Shown in pieces: positions 59,436-64,000 of a DNA stretch of 64,000 nucleotides. Numbering within the stretch: position 1 is the stretch's first letter; the number at the start of each line of letters is the position of its first letter. The notes beneath the pieces were generated by a model. It ran no database searches, had not been told where the DNA came from, and saw only the letters and a list, made by a program, of their open reading frames with translations. The translations under genes were made by a program, and so were the position numbers. Origin of the DNA: Clostridiaceae bacterium 14S0207 (GTDB taxonomy: Bacteria > Bacillota > Clostridia > Clostridiales > Clostridiaceae); assembly GCA_003288255.1 (NCBI GenBank), contig CP026600.1:1426001-1490000 (forward strand). The letters are read 5' to 3'.

Positions 59436-60836
59436 ATGAAATCATGGAAGTACGAGTTGAAACTTAGAAGAAATGCTATACCTAAGGTATTAACAGAAGA
59501 GGAGCAAACATGGGATTCTTATAAAAAAATCTTAAAAGATGAAGATGATAAAATCAATCTTCTTTGGAATAGCCATGTTCCTGGTTCTTATGCACCTGAG
59601 AAAGTTCTTATTGGGGCTATTCAATCAGTTGAAAGTATGGGATGTGATGTTAGTAAGGCAGAAGAATTAATGGAAAAAGGTTTAGAAGCATTAAAAGATA
59701 ATAATTTATATGAATTACACAAGTTAACAGCTGAAATATTCTATGAATTAAATAATGCTCCTAAAATCAAAGATCATCCATATTGGAGTTATAGAGTATA
59801 TAATAATTTTGAGGAATATCTTAATAAGGTTACTTTTCCTAAATATGATACTTTTGAATTAAATATATCAGAATTTAATGAACAAATAAAAAGTGCATGG
59901 GTATATCAAATATGTGCTGGCGCATTAGGAACAGCTATAGAAGGGTATACTAGTGAGAATTTGAAAAAGGCCTTTGGAAATATAACATCTTACATAAGGA
60001 CTCCTAATACTTTTAATGATGATATTACATATGAGATAGCATTTTTAAAAGCTTTTGAAACAAAGGGATATGATGTTACGTCCAAAGATATTGCTAAAGA
60101 ATGGGTAGGATTAATACCTGCTGGATGGTCTGCTGAAGATATAGCTTTAAAAAACATAAGAATGGGTATTTTTCCACCAGAAAGTGGATACAAAAACAAT
60201 CCTTATAGAGAATGGATTGGAGCTCAAATGAGAGGTGTAGTATGTGGGTTTGTTGCACCTGGTAATCCATATATGGCAGCCAAACTTGCTTTTGAAGATG
60301 GATCTGTTTCACATCATAATAATGGAGTATTAGGAGAGATTTTTAATGCTGTAATGGCTTCTTTAGCCTTTGTAGAAAATGATATTACAAAAATAATTAA
60401 ATTAGCTATAGATTCTATTCCTAATGATTCAGAATACTATTCTGTAGTAAAATTTGCCTATGATTTATGCATAAATTCCGATTCATTTGAAGAATGCTGG
60501 AAAGTTTGCGAAGAAAAATATAAGGAATACAATTGGATACATGCTTATCCTAATGCCGCTGCTGAAGTTATTGCTCTTTGGTTTGGAAAATGTGATTTTG
60601 AAAAAACTATGAATATAATTTGCATGGAAGGACAAGATGTAGATTGTAACGCAGCACAAATTGCTAGTATTTTAGGAATTATTAATTTAATAGATGGAAT
60701 TAATATTGATAAGTGGGTTACTCCAATAGGTGATAGAATTTGTACTTATGTTAGAGATAATGAAGAATTTAGTTTAAATGAATTCTGTAATTGGAATGTA
60801 GAAATTGTAAAAAAACATATAAATAATCTTAAATAG
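59436..60836 (+). CDS. ADP-ribosylglycohydrolase family protein
   Basis: A 466-aa all-helical protein of the ADP-ribosyl-GH family (PF03747). After an N-terminal region of about 150 residues come AGALGTAIEGYTSENLKKAF (about 164-183) and the metal-binding NDDITYEIAFLKAF (about 201-214). GWSAEDIALKNIRMGIFPPE, GVVCGFVAPGNPYMAAKLA and VSHHNNGVLGEIFNAVMAS (about 290-308) complete the core. It would remove ADP-ribose or ribosyl groups from a protein or small molecule. A GGGGGAT site precedes it. It pairs with the isochorismatase-like gene. Confidence 0.85.
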   Translation: MKSWKYELKLRRNAIPKVLTEEEQTWDSYKKILKDEDDKINLLWNSHVPGSYAPEKVLIGAIQSVESMGCDVSKAEELMEKGLEALKDNNLYELHKLTAEIFYELNNAPKIKDHPYWSYRVYNNFEEYLNKVTFPKYDTFELNISEFNEQIKSAWVYQICAGALGTAIEGYTSENLKKAFGNITSYIRTPNTFNDDITYEIAFLKAFETKGYDVTSKDIAKEWVGLIPAGWSAEDIALKNIRMGIFPPESGYKNNPYREWIGAQMRGVVCGFVAPGNPYMAAKLAFEDGSVSHHNNGVLGEIFNAVMASLAFVENDITKIIKLAIDSIPNDSEYYSVVKFAYDLCINSDSFEECWKVCEEKYKEYNWIHAYPNAAAEVIALWFGKCDFEKTMNIICMEGQDVDCNAAQIASILGIINLIDGINIDKWVTPIGDRICTYVRDNEEFSLNEFCNWNVEIVKKHINNLK

Positions 60837-60929
60837 ATTAAGTTTACTTTAAGAACAACTTGACTTTATATAGAAAATGCTCTTAAAATAAGATGTATTA
60901 CTTAATAAATTATAGATAGGAGCTTTTTC

Positions 60930-61082
60930 ATGAACGATAATACAATGGAAAGAATGAAACAATTAATAGAAGAAAAAAAGAATAAGAATGTTAAAAAAGA
61001 GAATAAAAGACCTTCAAAATGTATAGGCTACTCAAGAGGTGCTAAGCGTTCTAAAAAATCCGGTGGTTTATTTGATAAATAA
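60930..61082 (+). CDS. Small basic protein of 50 residues
   Basis: ATG 60930 lies behind TAGGAGC, and 50 codons follow to TAA at 61080-61082. The protein is very rich in Lys and Arg. It has an N-terminal helix (MERMKQLIEEKK) and a distinctive tail CIGYSRGAKRSKKSGGLFDK. The good ribosome site, the terminator immediately after, and the non-random tail argue for a real gene. Function unknown; nucleic-acid or ribosome contact is a guess. Confidence 0.6.
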   Translation: MNDNTMERMKQLIEEKKNKNVKKENKRPSKCIGYSRGAKRSKKSGGLFDK

Positions 61083-61117
61083 AAAGAGTATTCACTTATA
61101 GTGAATACTCTTTTTAT
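61081..61117. terminator. Bidirectional terminator
   Basis: AAAAGAGTATTCAC pairs perfectly with GTGAATACTCTTTT around TTATA. It serves the small basic protein gene and, on the other strand, the YajQ gene. Confidence 0.9.
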
Positions 61118-61608
61118 TATCTAAAGTTTGTAAATTGAAGAGCTATACCATAATCATTTCCTTTTAATAGAGCTATGACACTTTGAAGATCATCTTTATC
61201 TTTGCCTTGGACTCTAACTTGATTATCCATAATTTGAGCTTGAACTTTTAATTTACTTGCCTTTATATCAGCTACTATTAATTTAGCCTTTTCTTTTGAT
61301 ATACCTTTTACTATTTTAGCAACTTGTCTTAGTGTTCCCATTGCTGCATCTTCTACTTTTCCATAATCAAGTGCTTTTACGGATATACCTCTTTTAATTA
61401 ATTTACCATCTAAAATTTCTTTCATAGCATTTAATTTATATTCATCTTGACCATGAACTTTAATTTCATCTTCTTTTCTTTCAATTTCAGCAGTACATCC
61501 TTTAAAATCATATCTATTGCTTATTTCTCTTGTAGCTTGGTTAATTGCATTATCCACTTCCTGTAAATCTACTTCTGATACTACGTCAAAAGAATAATTA
61601 CTAGCCAT
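61117..61608 (-). CDS. YajQ family nucleotide-binding protein
   Basis: A 163-aa protein of the YajQ family (PF04461). It has the start [40 protein letters not shown] (about 28-47), [20 protein letters not shown] and the end [19 protein letters not shown]. Two ferredoxin-like domains are expected. Some members bind cyclic di-GMP or RNA. I start at ATG 61608 because GAGGTGC lies about eight bases before; GTG at 61617 overlaps that site. A single gene. Confidence 0.92.
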   Translation of the reverse strand: MASNYSFDVVSEVDLQEVDNAINQATREISNRYDFKGCTAEIERKEDEIKVHGQDEYKLNAMKEILDGKLIKRGISVKALDYGKVEDAAMGTLRQVAKIVKGISKEKAKLIVADIKASKLKVQAQIMDNQVRVQGKDKDDLQSVIALLKGNDYGIALQFTNFR

Positions 61609-61617
61609 AAATAGCAC

Positions 61618-61910
61618 CTCTTTCTCTTTTTTTATACAATGATAATATTAACAAAAACGCATAATTTAATCAATATATATAACATATTTAAATAGATTAT
61701 ACTGTATATCTATGTATTTTAAAGATATTCATTATAATATCAAAATAATTTTAATAGATGCTTATTTATAATAAAAAACAATAAAAAATAAAAAAAATTA
61801 AAAGAATTGTTGAATTTATGGTATTTTTTTTATAAAATAAAAGTTGGTTTACTATTAACCACTATTGTAAATACTAAAATTATAAAACTAAATAGGGGTG
61901 AAGCAAAAAA
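61618..61910. other. AT-rich gap before the pot operon
   Basis: No gene is seen. TGGTT-TACTATT-AACCA at about 61842-61858 is a short inverted repeat that could be an operator. A GGGGTG ribosome site precedes potA. Confidence 0.35.
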
Positions 61911-62954
61911 ATGAGTGAAAACATAATTGAATTAGTTGGAATTCACAAAGATTATGAAGGATTAGAAATTTTACAAAATATTAATTTTACCGTAAAGAAG
62001 AATGAATTTTTAACTCTTTTAGGTCCAAGTGGCTGTGGTAAAACTACCACCTTAAGGTTAATAGGTGGTTTTGAGACCCCATCTACGGGTAAAATAATCT
62101 TTGAAGGAAAAGATATAAGTAATATTCCGCCTTATGAAAGACAGATAAATACTGTATTCCAAAGGTATGCTTTATTTCCCCATATGAATGTATATGAGAA
62201 TATAGCTTTTGGTTTAAAACTTAAAAAAATGCCTAAAGATGAAATAGATAAAAAAGTAACGAAAATGCTTAAACTAGTTAACTTATCTGGGTATGAAAGA
62301 AGAAAAATATCTGCATTAAGTGGTGGACAACAACAAAGAATTGCAATTGCAAGAGCACTTGTAAATGAACCTAAAGTACTTTTACTAGATGAACCATTAG
62401 GTGCTCTTGACTTAAAATTAAGAAAAGAAATGCAAACAGAACTAAAAAATATGCAACAACAAGTAGGAATTACATTTATATATGTAACTCACGATCAAGA
62501 AGAAGCCCTTACCATGTCTGATAAAATTATAGTAATGGAACAAGGTAAAATTCAACAAATGGGAACACCACAAGATATTTATAATGAACCTAAAAATGCT
62601 TTTGTCGCTAAATTCATTGGAGAATCTAATATTGTAAAAGGAATAATGCATAAGGACCTTGAAGTAAACTTCTGTAATACAGTTTTTAAATGTGTAGATA
62701 AACGTCCAAATAATTGCGAAGAAGTTCAAGTGGTAGTAAGACCTGAAGATATTAAGATTGTATCAGAAGAAAAGGGTATGCTTAAAGGGAAAGTAACTTC
62801 AATTATCTTTAAAGGTGTACACTATGAAATAACAGTAGAAGGGGTTCTTAAAGAACAATGGATTATTCATTCAACAGAGAAAGTAGAAATCGATACTTGC
62901 ATAGGAATGGATATATATCCAGATGATATTCATATTATGGAGAAAGAAGGGTAG
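61911..62954 (+). CDS. potA: Spermidine/putrescine importer ATPase PotA
   Basis: A 347-aa ABC ATPase. It has Walker [10 protein letters not shown] (about residues 38-46), signature [19 protein letters not shown] (about 140-158), Walker [16 protein letters not shown], and H-loop [14 protein letters not shown]-terminal TOBE-type regulatory domain (about 240-345) follows. It powers polyamine uptake together with PotB and PotC, encoded directly downstream. Spacing to potB is four bases. Confidence 0.93.
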   Translation: MSENIIELVGIHKDYEGLEILQNINFTVKKNEFLTLLGPSGCGKTTTLRLIGGFETPSTGKIIFEGKDISNIPPYERQINTVFQRYALFPHMNVYENIAFGLKLKKMPKDEIDKKVTKMLKLVNLSGYERRKISALSGGQQQRIAIARALVNEPKVLLLDEPLGALDLKLRKEMQTELKNMQQQVGITFIYVTHDQEEALTMSDKIIVMEQGKIQQMGTPQDIYNEPKNAFVAKFIGESNIVKGIMHKDLEVNFCNTVFKCVDKRPNNCEEVQVVVRPEDIKIVSEEKGMLKGKVTSIIFKGVHYEITVEGVLKEQWIIHSTEKVEIDTCIGMDIYPDDIHIMEKEG

Positions 62955-62958
62955 CTAA

Positions 62959-63777
62959 ATGAAGAAATACACATCTTATCCATATATACTTTGGAATATA
63001 ATTTTTATTGTATGTCCATTACTTTTAATAGTTTATTTTAGTGTAACTAAAAGTGTTATAGACCCAAGTGTAACTTTAGAACACTATAAAAGATTTATGG
63101 ACCCTCTTTACATAAATATATTGTTTCGTTCCATAAAATTAGCTGCATTTTGTACAATTTTATGTTTAATTTTAGGATATCCATTAGCATACATATTAAG
63201 TGGTTTGGAACATAGAAAAAGAAATATATTAGTAATGCTTTTAGTCCTTCCAATGTGGATGAACTTCTTATTAAGAACTTATGCATGGATGGCTATTTTA
63301 GGTAAGCATGGTTTTATTAATTCTTTTTTAACTTGGCTTAGTCTACCACCATTAAAATTACTATATAATGATGGTGCTGTATTATTAGGAATGGTTTATA
63401 ACTTTTTACCTTTTATGGTACTACCTATTTATACTATATTAAATAAAATGGATGATAGTTTAATAGAAGCAGCTAGTGACTTAGGAGCTACTAAGTTGCA
63501 AATTTTTTATAAAGTAATTTTCCCACTTAGTATGCCAGGAGTATTTTCAGGAATTACTATGGTATTTATGCCTGCCGTTACTACCTTTGTAATATCTAGG
63601 TTACTAGGTGGTGGACAATATATGTTAATAGGTAACTTAATAGAACAACAATACCTTACAGTAGGTGATTGGAATTTTGGTTCCGCAGTATCTATTATCA
63701 TGATAATAATTATTTTAATTACTATGGCCTTTATGTCCAAAGTAGATAAAGAAGAAGGTGGTGGGGGACTATGGTAA
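62959..63777 (+). CDS. potB: Spermidine/putrescine importer permease PotB
   Basis: A 272-aa permease with six helices. LVLPMWMNFLLRTYAWMAIL (about 95-114) is typical of PotB, and the EAA loop is DDSLIEAASDLGATKLQIFY (about 165-184), which docks on PotA. The end overlaps the potC start (ATGGTAA). The order potA-potB-potC is the usual one. Confidence 0.93.
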   Translation: MKKYTSYPYILWNIIFIVCPLLLIVYFSVTKSVIDPSVTLEHYKRFMDPLYINILFRSIKLAAFCTILCLILGYPLAYILSGLEHRKRNILVMLLVLPMWMNFLLRTYAWMAILGKHGFINSFLTWLSLPPLKLLYNDGAVLLGMVYNFLPFMVLPIYTILNKMDDSLIEAASDLGATKLQIFYKVIFPLSMPGVFSGITMVFMPAVTTFVISRLLGGGQYMLIGNLIEQQYLTVGDWNFGSAVSIIMIIIILITMAFMSKVDKEEGGGGLW

Positions 63778-64000
63778 AATCTTTAGGGAAAAAAATATAT
63801 GCTTTTCTTATATATTTATTCTTATATGCTCCTATAATAGTATTAATTATTTTTTCTTTTAATAATTCTAAGTCTAGAGTTACTTGGAATGGATTTACAT
63901 TAAAATGGTATACAAGTTTATTTTCTGATACAGAAATACTAAAATCTTTGTATTATACTATAATAATTGCACTTTTAGCTTCTCTTATTTCTACGATTTT
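63771..64000 (+). CDS. potC: Spermidine/putrescine importer permease PotC (partial, cut by window end)
   Basis: The first 76 codons are present. They encode a basic start, a first helix (IYLFLYAPIIVLIIFSFNNS), the periplasmic stretch SRVTWNGFTLKWYTSLFSD and the start of the second helix. SFNNS and FTLKWY are hallmarks of PotC. It overlaps potB by seven bases. A PotD binding protein would be expected next, outside the window. Confidence 0.9.
   Translation, partial: MVKSLGKKIYAFLIYLFLYAPIIVLIIFSFNNSKSRVTWNGFTLKWYTSLFSDTEILKSLYYTIIIALLASLISTI

Noticed and set aside
1-64000. CRISPR array, prophage, rRNA or tRNA genes, transposase
   Set aside because: I saw no regularly spaced short repeats, no phage structural genes, no tRNA-like cloverleaf with a TTCGAATC-type arm, and no transposase or integrase in any frame I read.

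Overview
The window looks like chromosomal DNA from a low-GC, anaerobic, amino-acid-fermenting Clostridium. The signs are very AT-rich sequence, strong GGGGG/AGGAGG ribosome binding sites with frequent TTG and GTG starts, a selenocysteine-containing D-proline reductase operon (Stickland metabolism), a T-box in front of asnA, and ECF and FecCD-type transporters. I do not assign a species.

Layout. 1-3.5 kb: tail of a peptidoglycan-binding protein, a Nudix hydrolase and a three-gene ABC-2 exporter behind an unexplained structured leader. 3.5-8.7 kb: a DUF4153/DUF4173-type membrane protein broken by a 4-bp repeat expansion, a DUF2975/YozG-like pair, a small membrane protein, and a vitamin B6 group (PdxK-type kinase plus ECF S component) followed by a TatD-associated radical SAM protein. 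8.8-12 kb: an AhpD-like protein, a dihydrolipoamide dehydrogenase with its own lipoyl domain, and lipoate ligase, which together look like a compact lipoamide redox system. 12-19 kb: cation/H+ antiporter, RecQ with two HRDC domains, an amidohydrolase, an AIM24/TIGR00266 protein and a DUF985 cupin.

19.1-32.1 kb is the most striking region. It is a surface haem-acquisition (Isd/Shr-like) locus: a 1481-aa Shr-like protein (two haemoglobin-interaction domains, NEAT, EF-hand-like loop, LRRs, NEAT), a 1359-aa protein with six NEAT domains, a single-NEAT anchor protein, a lipoprotein/permease/ATPase haem importer and a sortase. All three NEAT proteins end in LPKTG. Two near-ideal promoters have Fur-like boxes over their -35 elements. 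The NEAT domains lack the usual haem-binding tyrosine motif and instead keep two conserved methionines. The two large proteins also share a domain of about 160 residues that I cannot assign.

32.2-41 kb: a divergent heterodimeric ABC exporter, a 1-kb non-coding tract with palindromes and repeats, an RHH/coiled-coil DNA-binding protein, an M32 carboxypeptidase and a decayed CrtI-type oxidoreductase. 41.2-48.7 kb: the D-proline reductase operon (prdC, a free copy of the PrdA N-domain, prdA, a small barrel-like protein, prdB with in-frame UGA, prdD, prdE, prdF and a small unknown). PrdD and PrdE correspond to PrdA split at its Thr-Cys self-cleavage site. 48.9-64 kb: mostly housekeeping genes (DegV, TopB, CGGC protein, HAD, CCA-adding enzyme, AsnA with an Asn T-box, P1 peptidase, CapA-like protein, isochorismatase plus ADP-ribosylglycohydrolase, YajQ), ending in a potABC polyamine importer cut by the window edge.
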